Shown here in pieces: positions 8,918 through 18,073 of a stretch of DNA of 64,000 nucleotides. A model generated the notes under the pieces. That model was not told where the DNA came from, made no database searches, and worked only from the letters and a program-made list of their open reading frames with translations. A program made the position numbers and the translations under genes. This stretch comes from Rhizobacter sp. (GTDB lineage: Bacteria > Pseudomonadota > Gammaproteobacteria > Burkholderiales > Burkholderiaceae_C). The DNA lies in assembly GCA_023954175.1 (NCBI GenBank), contig JAMLIM010000004.1, positions 1-64,000 on the forward strand, given 5' to 3'. Position 1 is the first letter of the stretch; each line of letters begins with the position of its first letter.

Positions 8918-9292
8918 ATGCCCAGACCCGAATTCAGCTGCAGCGTCAGCGTCAGCCCGAAGCCCGAGCGATCGCAACCCGAGGCCGGCGCGCACGCGTT
9001 CGCCTACACCGTGACGATCCGCAACAGCGGCGATGCGCCGGCGCAGTTGATCGGCCGCCAGTGGATCATCACCGACGCCACCGGCCGCATCGAGGAGGTG
9101 CGCGGCCTGGGCGTGGTCGGCAAGCAGCCGCTGCTGCAGCCTGGCGAATCCTTCGAATACACGAGCTGGCTGCGCCTGCCGACGCCGAACGGCACGATGC
9201 ACGGCCGCTTCTACTGCATGACCGACGAGGCGATGCCGTTCGAGACGATCGTCGGCGAATTCTCGCTCGCGCTCGCGTCGACGCTGCACTGA
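8918..9292 (+). CDS. apaG: ApaG protein
   Basis: A 124-residue protein of the ApaG/F-box-associated fold (immunoglobulin-like beta sandwich). Family segments are [41 protein letters not shown] and MHGRFYCM. The biochemical role is unclear; E. coli apaG lies in an operon with apaH and ksgA, while in this group it sits beside rpe. It is monocistronic here and the following small gene is convergent. Confidence 0.94.
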   Translation: MPRPEFSCSVSVSPKPERSQPEAGAHAFAYTVTIRNSGDAPAQLIGRQWIITDATGRIEEVRGLGVVGKQPLLQPGESFEYTSWLRLPTPNGTMHGRFYCMTDEAMPFETIVGEFSLALASTLH

Positions 9293-9329
9293 ATCCAGGT
9301 CTTGGCTGAGCTGCGACCCCGCTGCGCGG

Positions 9330-9443
9330 TCAATCCTCCGGCGGCGGGCGTTCACCGCGCTTGCGGCCGGAGAACATGGTCCACCACACGATCAGCACCA
9401 GCACCAGCCCGGCGCCAAACGCTTCCAGCAAGATGAGCCACAT
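9330..9443 (-). CDS. very small single-pass membrane protein (37 aa)
   Basis: An open frame starting [12 protein letters not shown], with one long hydrophobic helix (about residues 2-22) followed by a basic and Pro/Glu-rich tail ([14 protein letters not shown]). The order hydrophobic helix, WWTMF, basic tail looks like a genuine inner-membrane small protein with the tail in the cytoplasm. GGGGA precedes the ATG at a workable distance. It lies between apaG and mltA on the opposite strand. No function can be proposed, and I infer it from composition rather than from a family match. Confidence 0.5.
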   Translation of the reverse strand: MWLILLEAFGAGLVLVLIVWWTMFSGRKRGERPPPED

Positions 9444-9510
9444 GGTCGGATTCCCCAGAGCCGCATCGCGCTCCGGCGTGTCGCGCGCCACGGGCTGCGG
9501 CGCGCGCGCC

Positions 9511-10680
9511 ATGCGTCGCGTGATGGGTGGCACGCGCGCCTTGCGCGGCGTGATGTTGGGCACGATTCTAGGAGTGCTCGCCGCCTGCCGGAGCGGGCCC
9601 GAGCCGGCGCCGCAGGTTCCATCAGCACCGACGCCGCCGCCGGCCGCTGCCGCACCGGCGCCCGCGCCCGCCCCCGCACTCATCCAACGCGCCAATGCGC
9701 GCTGGGTCGCCGTGCCGTTCGCCGAGCTGCCCGGCTGGGAGGCCGACCCGCTGCGCGAATGGTGGCCGGCGCTGCTGCGCGGCTGCGCGCGGCCAGCCGG
9801 GCCGTGGGCCAGGCTGTGCCAGCAGGCGGAGCAGTTCGCGAACGCCGACGACGCAACCCAGCGCGCCTGGCTGCAGCAGCAGCTGCAGGCCTATCGCGTC
9901 GAGGCGACCGATGGCAACCGCGGCGGCCTCCTGACCGGCTACTTCGAGCCGCAGTTCGAGGCCTCGCGCCAGCCGCGCGGCGCGTTTCGCATTCCCCTCT
10001 ACGCGCCGCCGCCGGATCTGGCGAGCCGCCGCCCCTACTGGACGCGCCAGCAGATCGACGCGTCGCCCGCGGCCCGGGCCGCGCTGCGCGGGCGCGAGAT
10101 CGCCTACCTCGACGACCCGCTCGACGCCCTCGTGCTGCACATCCAGGGCTCCGGGCGCCTGACGGTTCGCGCTGCCGACGGCAGCGTGCAGCTCGTGCGC
10201 GTCTCGTACGCGGGCAGCAACGAGCAGCCCTACAAGTCGGTCGGGCGCTGGCTGATCGAGCAGGGCGCGCTGAAGCCGGGCGAGGCCTCGTGGCCGGCGA
10301 TCCGTGCCTGGGCGGTGCGCAATCCGGCGCGCCTGAACGCATTGCTGTGGAGCAACCCGCGCTATGTGTTCTTTCGCGAAACGCCGCTCACCGACCCGGC
10401 CGCAGGGCCGAACGGCGCGCAGGGCGTGCCGCTCACGCCGGGGCGTTCAATCGCGGTCGATCCGTCCAGCGTGCCCTACGGCACGCCCGTGTGGCTCGCG
10501 TCCACCGAGCCCCTGAGCGATACGCCGCTGCGCCGCCTGACGATGGCGCAGGACACCGGCAGCGCCATCACCGGCGCGGTGCGCGCCGACTACTTCTGGG
10601 GCTGGGGCGCGACGGCCGAGCAGCAGGCCGGGCGCATGAAGCAGCCGCTCGAGATGTGGGTGCTCTGGCCGCGGCCGTAG
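9511..10680 (+). CDS. mltA: membrane-bound lytic murein transglycosylase A
   Basis: A 389-residue lipoprotein whose signal peptide ends in the lipobox LAAC. It cleaves the MurNAc-GlcNAc bond of peptidoglycan at the outer membrane, forming 1,6-anhydro-MurNAc. The MltA barrel region is recognised from TGYFEPQFEASR, HIQGSGRLTV and PYKSVGRWLIEQGAL, and the C-terminal 3D domain from MAQDTGSAITGAVRADYFWG, which carries the catalytic aspartate. A Pro/Ala linker (residues about 30-55) follows the lipid anchor. The exact ATG is uncertain, because 9523 and 9553 are also in frame. Confidence 0.92.
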   Translation: MRRVMGGTRALRGVMLGTILGVLAACRSGPEPAPQVPSAPTPPPAAAAPAPAPAPALIQRANARWVAVPFAELPGWEADPLREWWPALLRGCARPAGPWARLCQQAEQFANADDATQRAWLQQQLQAYRVEATDGNRGGLLTGYFEPQFEASRQPRGAFRIPLYAPPPDLASRRPYWTRQQIDASPAARAALRGREIAYLDDPLDALVLHIQGSGRLTVRAADGSVQLVRVSYAGSNEQPYKSVGRWLIEQGALKPGEASWPAIRAWAVRNPARLNALLWSNPRYVFFRETPLTDPAAGPNGAQGVPLTPGRSIAVDPSSVPYGTPVWLASTEPLSDTPLRRLTMAQDTGSAITGAVRADYFWGWGATAEQQAGRMKQPLEMWVLWPRP

Positions 10681-10706
10681 CGCAGCCGTGCGCCGGGCCG
10701 GGCGCG

Positions 10707-11408
10707 TCAGGGCGCGAGGCGGATGCGCACCTGCAGCCAGAGGCCGGGGCGCGCCTGCGCGGTCGAGACGACGCCGGCCTTGTCTGCACCATTGGCACCA
10801 TCGGCGCCATCGCCGGCCGAGGCGATCGTGACCCAGGTGTCGAGCGGCACGCGCAGCGTCGTCTGCACGCCGGCTTCGGCGCGCGAGGGTGCCTCGCCAC
10901 TGCCGGGTGCGACGCTCGGGTCGAAGCGGCTCGCGCGGGCATCGATCTCGAGTTGCACCGGCTCGCGTTTGCCGCCCCAGCGCGCGCGCACGTCCACGCG
11001 CTGGCCGGCCGGGATCCATTGCGTCGTCGGCACCGGGACCGGCAACAACACCCCGGCCGCCGCCTGCCAGACCTGCACCGGCCGGGTCACGCCGAAGTTC
11101 AGTGCCGCGCGCTCGCCGTTCTGCACGCACAGGCGCTGCGGCGGCCGTTCGCGCGCGGCGCGGGCGCCGGTGCTGCTCACCTGCCACCCGCCGGCGCTGT
11201 CGACGCCGTCGGCGCTGGCCGCGCGCAGTTCGATGCACAGGTTGCGCGCCGGCAGGGCGGCGGCGACCGCGTTCGCAAGGACTGCGAACTGAGCGCACAG
11301 CACGAACTTTGCAAACAGCGCGGCGCCGCGCCGCATCGCACCGCCCGCGTTCGGCTTCACGCGCGCTGTCACCGGTGGCACCGTGCACAGGCTCACGCGC
11401 GCCTTCAT
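10707..11408 (-). CDS. secreted protein of unknown function, last gene of an Lrp-GGDEF operon
   Basis: A 233-residue protein with an N-terminal hydrophobic segment (FAKFVLCAQFAVLANAVAAA) that looks like a signal peptide, preceded by about 25 basic residues; an internal ATG at MRRGAALF could be the real start. The mature part has segments such as RNLCIELRAAS, GGWQVSSTGA and TQWIPAGQRVDV and no motif I recognise. Its ATG overlaps the stop of the diguanylate cyclase gene (ATGA), so the two are co-translated. A periplasmic role connected with c-di-GMP output is conceivable but unproven. Confidence 0.7.
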   Translation of the reverse strand: MKARVSLCTVPPVTARVKPNAGGAMRRGAALFAKFVLCAQFAVLANAVAAALPARNLCIELRAASADGVDSAGGWQVSSTGARAARERPPQRLCVQNGERAALNFGVTRPVQVWQAAAGVLLPVPVPTTQWIPAGQRVDVRARWGGKREPVQLEIDARASRFDPSVAPGSGEAPSRAEAGVQTTLRVPLDTWVTIASAGDGADGANGADKAGVVSTAQARPGLWLQVRIRLAP

Positions 11409-12508
11409 GTGCTGACGACCCGATTGCGCCCGGCCGCCTTCGCGGCGTAGAGCGCGGCGTCCGAACGGGCGATCGTGTCGGCGATCGGCTCGCCGCTGCG
11501 CGCCACCGTCAACCCGGCCGAGAAGCTGATCCTGAGCGGCACGTCGCCCGCATTGAATTCGTGTGCCGCCATGCGCGCGCGCATGCGCTCGAGCACCATC
11601 GCCGCCGCCTGCGGTTCGGTGTCCGGCAGCATGAGCAGGAACTCCTCGCCGCCCCAGCGCGCGAGCACGTCGGTGTTGCGCACCGCGATCAGCGCCTGGC
11701 GCGCGAAGGCGCGCAGCACGTCGTCGCCCGCAGCGTGGCCGTGCGCGTCGTTGACGCGCTTGAACCAGTCGATGTCGAGCAGCGCGATCGACAGCGCATG
11801 GCCCTTGCGGTCGTGGCGCTCCTTCTCGTAGGCGAGCAATTCGTTCATGTGCCTGCGGTTCGTGAGCAGCGTCAGGTCGTCGCGCGTCGCCATTTCCTGG
11901 ATGCGCGCGAGCGCCTGCGCAAGCTCGGTGCGCTGCCGCTTGAGCTTGTTGCGCAGCTCGCTCAGGCGCCCGGTCAGGAACGTGACGGCGCCGAGCATCG
12001 ACGCGGCGAGCGTGAAGTGCACGAACTCGAGCCCCGCGGCGTAGCGTTCGGGTTGCAGCCGGTTCATCACGATCATCGTGACACCCAGCAGCACGATCGC
12101 AAATGCGCTCATCGCGTAGGACTGGCGCGGCGTCAGCGCGAAGGAACAGAACACGAGCACGACGACGAGGATGGCGAGCGTGGCGCCGCGCGCCGGGCCG
12201 ATCGCGGCATAGGAAGCGACGATGCTGGTGATCGCGAACACCGCCTGCACCATCGCCAGCAGCGACGGCGACAGACCGAGGCGCTGGCTCATGCGCACCG
12301 GCACGTAGAACATCAGGGTGCCGGCAACGAGGATGGTGACGAGCAGCGAGACCACCGCGGGGTCGGCGACGCCGACCCGGCTTTCGAACACCAGCAGCAG
12401 CACGCACACCGCGTACAGCCCGACCGTGATCGCCCAGTACAGCACCTGACGCCGCGACCGCGCGTCGCTGCCGACGAAGGCGTGGGACAGGTGGGAGGCG
12501 AACGTCAT
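11405..12508 (-). CDS. membrane-anchored diguanylate cyclase (GGDEF)
   Basis: A 367-residue protein with about six transmembrane helices (residues 25-180), a short coiled linker and a C-terminal GGDEF domain. The active site reads GGEEF and the inhibitory RxxD motif (RNTD, five residues upstream) is present, so it should make c-di-GMP and be feedback-inhibited. The DIDWFKRVNDAHGH and RSDAALYAAKAAGRN segments are typical. The N-terminal membrane domain is an unidentified sensor. It overlaps both neighbours by four bases, the Lrp regulator upstream and the secreted protein downstream. Confidence 0.93.
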   Translation of the reverse strand: MTFASHLSHAFVGSDARSRRQVLYWAITVGLYAVCVLLLVFESRVGVADPAVVSLLVTILVAGTLMFYVPVRMSQRLGLSPSLLAMVQAVFAITSIVASYAAIGPARGATLAILVVVLVFCSFALTPRQSYAMSAFAIVLLGVTMIVMNRLQPERYAAGLEFVHFTLAASMLGAVTFLTGRLSELRNKLKRQRTELAQALARIQEMATRDDLTLLTNRRHMNELLAYEKERHDRKGHALSIALLDIDWFKRVNDAHGHAAGDDVLRAFARQALIAVRNTDVLARWGGEEFLLMLPDTEPQAAAMVLERMRARMAAHEFNAGDVPLRISFSAGLTVARSGEPIADTIARSDAALYAAKAAGRNRVVST

Positions 12509-13077
12509 CGATCGGGGGGTGAGTACGAAGGCCGCAGGTGGGCGAGCGGCAGCGCCGCGCCGGCCTTGACCTCACCAAGTGAAAAACTCGTGTGGATGTC
12601 TTTCACATTCGGCAGATTCAACAGGGTCTTGATCGAAAACTGCGAAAACGCCTCCAGGTCCGTCACGATCACCTGCAGCTCGAAGGTGCCCGCGCCCGAG
12701 ATGTAGTGACACGAGATCACTTCCGGCAGGCGGCGGATTGCGTCCTCGAGCTCGCGCGTCGCCTCGCCGGTGTTGCGGTCGGCGTCGACGCGCACGAAGG
12801 CGAGCACGCCGAGGCCGAGCTTGCGGCGATCCAGCTCGGCCCGGTAGCCGGTGATGTAGCCCTCGCGCTCGAGCCATTTGACGCGCCGCCAAGTCGGCGC
12901 CGCCGACAGGCCGATGCGCGCCGACAGCTCGGCATTCGTCAGGCGTGCCTCGCGTTGCAGCTCGGCAAGGATCGCGATGTCGTAGCGGTCGAGGCGGTCG
13001 CCGTGCGGCGCGGCGGACGCCGCAGGCGGCTCCTCCGCATCTAGGGTTTGCCCTGATTTCTTTGATTTGAGCGCCAT
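12505..13077 (-). CDS. Lrp/AsnC family transcriptional regulator
   Basis: A 190-residue regulator with a winged-helix domain (LDRYDIAILAELQREARLTNAELSARIGLS) and a C-terminal RAM/ligand-binding domain ending in NVKDIHTSFSLGEVK. It has a longer N-terminal tail (about 30 residues) than Lrp. I prefer the ATG at 13077, with GGAG nine bases upstream, over the one at 13086. It is divergent from the indolepyruvate:ferredoxin oxidoreductase gene, so control of arylpyruvate oxidation by an amino acid or keto acid is a reasonable inference. It is also the first gene of the operon with the diguanylate cyclase. Confidence 0.9.
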   Translation of the reverse strand: MALKSKKSGQTLDAEEPPAASAAPHGDRLDRYDIAILAELQREARLTNAELSARIGLSAAPTWRRVKWLEREGYITGYRAELDRRKLGLGVLAFVRVDADRNTGEATRELEDAIRRLPEVISCHYISGAGTFELQVIVTDLEAFSQFSIKTLLNLPNVKDIHTSFSLGEVKAGAALPLAHLRPSYSPPDR

Positions 13078-13101
13078 CTTCAGCATCTCCGCGCAAATGA
13101 C

Positions 13102-13114
13102 GCAAGGATATTGC
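13102..13114. promoter_or_regulatory. candidate operator between Lrp-like gene and IOR gene
   Basis: A short inverted repeat GCAA-GGATA-TTGC lies in an AT-richer patch of the divergent intergenic region. Lrp-family proteins bind imperfect palindromes of this kind, often next to their own gene. The arms are short, so the support is weak. Confidence 0.3.
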
Positions 13115-13267
13115 TTCGCTTGGCGGATTCAAGGCAAAGAACGAAAAGACTTCCGGGCCCACTTTGCCTAAACTGCAGCGCTTCGCCACCCTTTTCTTTC
13201 CAGTGCCCACGCCGCGCCTTGTTGCCCGGCACCGCACTGCGGTTTGCACCCCGAGGAGCCCCAGCGC

Positions 13268-16200
13268 ATGAACGCCCCCCTGCCAGAAGCCGTCCGCCGC
13301 GCCCTCGAGAGCGTCACGATCGACGACAAGTACCAGCTCGAATCGGGCCAGGCCTTCATGAGCGGCGTGCAGGCCCTCGTGCGCCTGCCGATGCTGCAGG
13401 TGCGGCGCGACGCCGCCGCCGGCCTCAAGACCGGCGGCTTCGTCAGCGGCTACCGCGGTTCGCCGCTCGGCGGCTACGACCAGGCACTGTGGAGCGCGCA
13501 AATGCACCTCGCGGCGCAGAACATCGTGTTCCAGCCGGGCGTGAACGAGGAGCTCGCGGCGACCGCCGTCTGGGGCACGCAGCAGCTCGAGCTGTATCCG
13601 CAATCGAAGAAGTTCGATGGCGTGTTCGGCATCTGGTACGGCAAGGGGCCGGGGGTGGACCGCTGCTCGGACGTCTTCAAGCACGCCAACATGGCAGGCA
13701 CCGCGCCGCACGGCGGCGTGATCGCGATCGCGGGCGACGACCACATCTCCAAGAGCAGCACCGCGGCGCACCAGAGCGACCACATCTTCAAGGCCTGCGG
13801 GCTGCCGGTGTTCTTCCCGACCAGCGTGCAGGACATCCTCGACATGGGCCTGCACGCGCTCGCGCTGAGCCGCTTCGCCGGCGTCTGGTCGGGCATGAAG
13901 ACGATCCAGGAGATCGTCGAGTCGTCGTCCAGCGTCAGCGTCGACCCCGATCGCGTGAAGATCATCCTGCCGGAGGACTTCCAGATGCCGCCGGGTGGCG
14001 TGCACATCCGCTGGCCGGACGGGCCCCTGGAGCAGGAAGCACGGCTGTTCGACTACAAGTGGTACGCGGCGCTGGCCTACATCCGCGCCAACAAGCTCAA
14101 TCACACCGTCGTCGATTCGCCGAACGCGCGCTTCGGCCTGATCGCGAGCGGCAAGGCGTGGAACGACACGCGCCAGGCGCTGCAGGACCTGGGGCTGACC
14201 GACGCCCAATGCCGCGCGCTCGGCATCCGCGTGCACAAGGTCAACGTCGTCTGGCCGCTGGAGGCGACGATCACGCGCGAGTTCGCGCAGGGCCTGCAGG
14301 AGATCCTCGTCGTCGAGGAGAAGCGCCAGGTCATCGAATACCAGTTGAAGGAGGAGCTCTACAACTGGCGGCCCGACGTGCGGCCCAACGTGCTCGGCAA
14401 GTTCGACGAAAGCGCAGACGGTCAAGAGGGCAGCGGCGGCGAATGGTCGCAACCCAACCCGAGCCAGAACTGGCTGCTGCGCCCGCAGGCCGACCTGACG
14501 CCGGCGATCATCGCGCGCGCGATCGCGAAGCGCCTGAAGAAGCTCGGCGTGCCGGAGGACGTCGCCGCGCGCATGGATGCGCACCTCGCGATCGTCGACG
14601 CGAAGGAACGCAGCCTGACGCTGAAGGCGGCCGACACGGGCGATCGCATCCCCTTCTTCTGCAGCGGCTGCCCGCACAACACCTCGACGCGCGTGCCCGA
14701 AGGCTCGCGCGCGGTGGCCGGCATCGGCTGCCACTACATGGCGGTGTGGATGGACCGCGGCACGGTGACGTTCAGCCAGATGGGCGGCGAAGGCGTGTCG
14801 TGGGTCGGCCAGGCGCCGTTCACGACCGACAAGCACATCTTCGCCAACCTCGGCGACGGCACCTACTACCACTCGGGGATGCTCGCGATCCGCCAGAGCA
14901 TCGCCGCGAAGGCCAACATCACCTACAAGGTGCTCTTCAACGACGCCGTCGCGATGACCGGCGGCCAGCCGGTCGACGGCACGCTGCGCGTGCCCGAGAT
15001 GACGCGCGAACTCGAGGCCGAGGGCGCGAAGCAAATCGTCGTCGTCACCGACGAGCCCGAGAAGTACGACGGCGTGAAGAACCTCGCCCCCGGCGTCACG
15101 GTTCGCCACCGCGACGATCTCGACGCCGTGCAGAAGATGCTGCGCGAGGTCGAAGGCTGCACCGTCATCATCTACGACCAGACCTGCGCAACCGAGAAGC
15201 GCCGCCGCCGCAAGCGCGGCACGCTGGCGACGCCGGCCAAGACCGTCATCATCAACGAGCTCGTCTGCGAAGGCTGCGGCGACTGCTCGGTGCAGAGCAA
15301 CTGCCTCTCAGTCGAGCCGCTCGAGACCGAGTTCGGCCGCAAGCGCACGATCAACCAGAACACCTGCAACAAGGATTTCTCGTGCGTCAAGGGCTTCTGC
15401 CCGAGCTTCGTCACCGTCGAAGGCGGGCAGCGCAAGTCGGCGAAGAAGGCCGACAGCGCGCGGCCGGATCCGTTCGCGCTGCCGCCGCTGCCCGCGCCCG
15501 CACTGCCGTCGGCAGAGAAGGCCTTCGGCATCGTCGTCGGCGGCGTCGGCGGCACCGGCGTGATCACGATCGGCCAGCTGCTCGGCATGGCGGCGCACAT
15601 CGAAGGCAAGGGCATCGTCACGCAGGACGCGGGCGGCCTCGCGCAAAAGGGCGGCAGCACCTGGAGCCACGTGCAGATCGCCGACCACCGCGACGCGATC
15701 CACACGACCAAGGTCGGCACCGCCGAGGCCGATCTCGTGATCGCCTGCGACCCGCTCGTCGCCGCCAACAAGGCGACGATGGCGGTGATGCGCGAGGGCC
15801 GCACCTACGTCGCGCTCAACACCCATGGCACGCCGACGGCGGCCTTCGTCAGCAACCCGAACTGGCAGTTCCCGCAGGGGCAGTGCGAAGCCGCTGTCGC
15901 CGCCGCGGTCGGCGCCGATCGGGTCGGCAGCGTCGATGCGGACCAGCTCGCGGTGCAGCTGATCGGCGACTCGATCTACACCAACCCGCTGCTGCTCGGC
16001 TACGCCTGGCAAAAGGGCCGCGTGCCGCTGTCGCATGCCTCGCTGATGCGCGCGATCGAACTCAACGCGGTGCAGGTCGCGAACAACAAGGCCGCCTTCG
16101 AGTGGGGCCGCCGCGCGGCGCACGATCCGGCCGCCGTGCAGGCGATTCTGAAGTCGCTAGCCTCGACCGCGCAGGTGATCCAGTTCGCGAAGAAGCCGGG

Positions 16201-16846
16201 CCTGCCCGAGATGATCGCCGGGCGCGTCGAATTCCTCACCGCGTACCAGGACACCGCCTACGCGCAGCAGTACAGCGCGTTCGTCGAGAAGGTCCGCGCC
16301 GCCGAAGCGCCGCACGCGAGCACACGGCTCACCGAAGCCGTCGCCCGCTACCTGTTCAAGCTGATGGCCTACAAGGACGAGTACGAAGTCGCGCGGCTGC
16401 ACACCGACAAGGCCTTCCTCGACCGCATCGCGTCGCAGTTCGAGGGCGACTACAAGCTGCACTACCACCTCGCGCCGCCGCTCACCGCGAAGCGCAACGA
16501 CAAGGGCGAACTCGTCAAGCGCGCCTACGGCCCGTGGATGCTGAGCGCCTTCGGCTTCCTCGCGAAGCTGAAAGGCCTGCGCGGCGGCGCGCTCGACATC
16601 TTCGGCCGCAGCGAGGAGCGCAAGACCGAACGCGCGCTGATCGTCGAGTACCGCAAGTGCATCGACGAACTCCTCACGACGCTGTCGGCCGAGAAGCTTG
16701 CGCAGGCGGTCGAGATCGCGCGCATCCCGGAAGAGATCCGCGGTTACGGCCACGTGAAGGACCGCCACCTCGTCGCCGCGCGCGCAAAGTGGGCCGCGCT
16801 GATGGCCGCGTGGCGCGGCGCGGCGGGACAACGGAAGGCGGCCTGA
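13268..16846 (+). CDS. indolepyruvate:ferredoxin oxidoreductase, fused single-chain form
   Basis: A 1192-residue fused alpha-gamma enzyme that oxidatively decarboxylates aryl-2-oxoacids (indolepyruvate, phenylpyruvate and similar) to acyl-CoA with reduction of ferredoxin. Seen in order: an N-terminal pyrimidine-binding/transketolase-like region (GFVSGYRGSPLGGYDQAL), a TPP-binding region (GDGTYYHSGMLAIRQS then FNDAVAMTGGQ), an Fe-S cysteine cluster (CEGCGDCSVQSNC with later cysteines), and a gamma domain with GGVGGTGVITIGQLLG. GAGGAG ten bases before the ATG fixes the start. It is monocistronic. Similar long proteins occur in many Proteobacteria for catabolism of aromatic and branched amino acids. 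Confidence 0.93.
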   Translation: MNAPLPEAVRRALESVTIDDKYQLESGQAFMSGVQALVRLPMLQVRRDAAAGLKTGGFVSGYRGSPLGGYDQALWSAQMHLAAQNIVFQPGVNEELAATAVWGTQQLELYPQSKKFDGVFGIWYGKGPGVDRCSDVFKHANMAGTAPHGGVIAIAGDDHISKSSTAAHQSDHIFKACGLPVFFPTSVQDILDMGLHALALSRFAGVWSGMKTIQEIVESSSSVSVDPDRVKIILPEDFQMPPGGVHIRWPDGPLEQEARLFDYKWYAALAYIRANKLNHTVVDSPNARFGLIASGKAWNDTRQALQDLGLTDAQCRALGIRVHKVNVVWPLEATITREFAQGLQEILVVEEKRQVIEYQLKEELYNWRPDVRPNVLGKFDESADGQEGSGGEWSQPNPSQNWLLRPQADLTPAIIARAIAKRLKKLGVPEDVAARMDAHLAIVDAKERSLTLKAADTGDRIPFFCSGCPHNTSTRVPEGSRAVAGIGCHYMAVWMDRGTVTFSQMGGEGVSWVGQAPFTTDKHIFANLGDGTYYHSGMLAIRQSIAAKANITYKVLFNDAVAMTGGQPVDGTLRVPEMTRELEAEGAKQIVVVTDEPEKYDGVKNLAPGVTVRHRDDLDAVQKMLREVEGCTVIIYDQTCATEKRRRRKRGTLATPAKTVIINELVCEGCGDCSVQSNCLSVEPLETEFGRKRTINQNTCNKDFSCVKGFCPSFVTVEGGQRKSAKKADSARPDPFALPPLPAPALPSAEKAFGIVVGGVGGTGVITIGQLLGMAAHIEGKGIVTQDAGGLAQKGGSTWSHVQIADHRDAIHTTKVGTAEADLVIACDPLVAANKATMAVMREGRTYVALNTHGTPTAAFVSNPNWQFPQGQCEAAVAAAVGADRVGSVDADQLAVQLIGDSIYTNPLLLGYAWQKGRVPLSHASLMRAIELNAVQVANNKAAFEWGRRAAHDPAAVQAILKSLASTAQVIQFAKKPGLPEMIAGRVEFLTAYQDTAYAQQYSAFVEKVRAAEAPHASTRLTEAVARYLFKLMAYKDEYEVARLHTDKAFLDRIASQFEGDYKLHYHLAPPLTAKRNDKGELVKRAYGPWMLSAFGFLAKLKGLRGGALDIFGRSEERKTERALIVEYRKCIDELLTTLSAEKLAQAVEIARIPEEIRGYGHVKDRHLVAARAKWAALMAAWRGAAGQRKAA

Positions 16847-17034
16847 AAGCGCCGGAAGGCGGGCGCCGGCGCGCACGGCAGGGTGTGGTGGATCGCCGCG
16901 CTTGAGCGATCGCCAGGACCGAAGCGCCGTCGCCCGACGCCGTGAAGCCGGGCCGGGATCGTCGTGAAGTCGACAAGTGCTGAAGACCTGCGTCGGTGTT
17001 GCAAAAGGGCCTCATGCCAAGGATGTGGCGTCGT

Positions 17035-17061
17035 TTGACCTGTCACATCGGAGCCTAGAAT
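17035..17061 (+). promoter_or_regulatory. possible sigma-70-like promoter upstream of the winged-helix gene
   Basis: TTGACC (17035-17040) and TAGAAT (17056-17061) are separated by 15 bases, shorter than the ideal 17. They lie about 40 bases before the GTG of the regulator gene. The rest of the 256-base gap after the oxidoreductase gene shows no gene. Confidence 0.4.
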
Positions 17062-17102
17062 CCGTGTCAATCTGAGGACAATGCTGCTCAGAAACACGCG
17101 CC

Positions 17103-17462
17103 GTGATCAACCCCAAAGACGCATCCCAGACCTATCTGCGCTTCCTCAACCTGGTGAACGCGGTGCGCAGCCTGCCCACGTTCCCGAGTCTGGACGCGGT
17201 GGAGGAGCGCGTGCTGAACGCACTCGCGGCGGTCTGGGCCACTGGCGCGAAGGTCACGGTCCTGGAGGCGATGCGGCTCTCTCCCGACGCCTCGCCCTCC
17301 ACGGTGCATCGGCGCCTGAAGCGGTTGCAGGAGAAGGGCCTGATCGTGCTGCGCGAGCACGAAAGCGACAGCCGCCTGCGCGTCATCGAACCCACCGGTG
17401 CCACGCACGCGTGTTTCGCGAAACTCGGGCAGTGTTTGAGACTTGCCACACGTGACGAATGA
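17103..17462 (+). CDS. winged-helix (MarR-like) regulator
   Basis: A 119-residue protein with a winged-helix domain. The central part VTVLEAMRLSPDASPSTVHRRLKRLQEKGLIVLREHESDSR has the recognition helix (PSTVHRRLKRLQEKG) and a wing, as in MarR/replication-repressor types. The start is GTG with no strong ribosome binding site. The next gene, a membrane protein, begins inside its last codons, so the two form an operon. The signal and targets are unknown. Confidence 0.75.
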   Translation: MINPKDASQTYLRFLNLVNAVRSLPTFPSLDAVEERVLNALAAVWATGAKVTVLEAMRLSPDASPSTVHRRLKRLQEKGLIVLREHESDSRLRVIEPTGATHACFAKLGQCLRLATRDE

Positions 17463-18006
17463 GGCACCCCTGCAGCGGGCGCTGCGGGAGCTTCCGATTG
17501 CAGCCGGCATCGCCGTGCTCTGGGTCAGCCTTTATTGGCTGAACGATTGGGCGTTCCACTCCTTCGAGAAGACCCAGGCGGCAAGCTGGATATTCCTGCC
17601 TGCCGCCCTGCGCCTGATCGCGGTGTTGATCTGGGGTCTGCCCGGGGCACTGGGGCTGTGGATCGGCGCCCTCGTGACCAGCAGCCAGGTGTTCGGCAGT
17701 TGGACGCCGGCCGTGCTCATCGCCGCGCCGATGTCGGCGCTGGCGCCGCTGCTGGCGGTCGCGCTCATGCGCGAGCCCCTTGGGCTCAAGCCTGACCTTG
17801 GCGGGCTGAGCGTCGGCGCCCTGGCGCAACTCGCCCTCGCGAATGCGACCTGCAGCGCGCTGCTGCACTGCCTGGTCTTCATCGTGCTGCGCGACCCCAT
17901 CGCCAATCCCGCCGACATCTTCACGATGCTGATCGGCGACCTGGTCGGCACCCTCGTCGTCCTCTACGGAATGAAGCTGCTGCTGAGTGCCCTGCCGCCA
18001 AGGTAG
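17452..18006 (+). CDS. membrane protein, MASE1-like helices without an output domain
   Basis: A 184-residue integral membrane protein with about five hydrophobic segments (IAAGIAVLWVSLYWL, AALRLIAVLIWGLPGALGLWIGAL, VLIAAPMSALAPLLAVALM, LALANATCSALLHCLVFIVL, LVGTLVVLYGMKLLL). The WIFLPAALRLIAVLIWG segment and the GDLVGTLVVLYG ending recall MASE1 sensory membrane domains, but no signalling domain follows. The start is a GTG (17452) or a TTG nine bases earlier; either overlaps the regulator gene, suggesting the regulator and membrane protein act together. The family assignment is tentative. Confidence 0.7.
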   Translation: MTNEAPLQRALRELPIAAGIAVLWVSLYWLNDWAFHSFEKTQAASWIFLPAALRLIAVLIWGLPGALGLWIGALVTSSQVFGSWTPAVLIAAPMSALAPLLAVALMREPLGLKPDLGGLSVGALAQLALANATCSALLHCLVFIVLRDPIANPADIFTMLIGDLVGTLVVLYGMKLLLSALPPR

Positions 18007-18073
18007 GGGCGCCTGCCGCGCGCGCTGCGTCGCACGGCGCACGCCATTCGACGCAGGGCAGCCCGGCCGTGCG

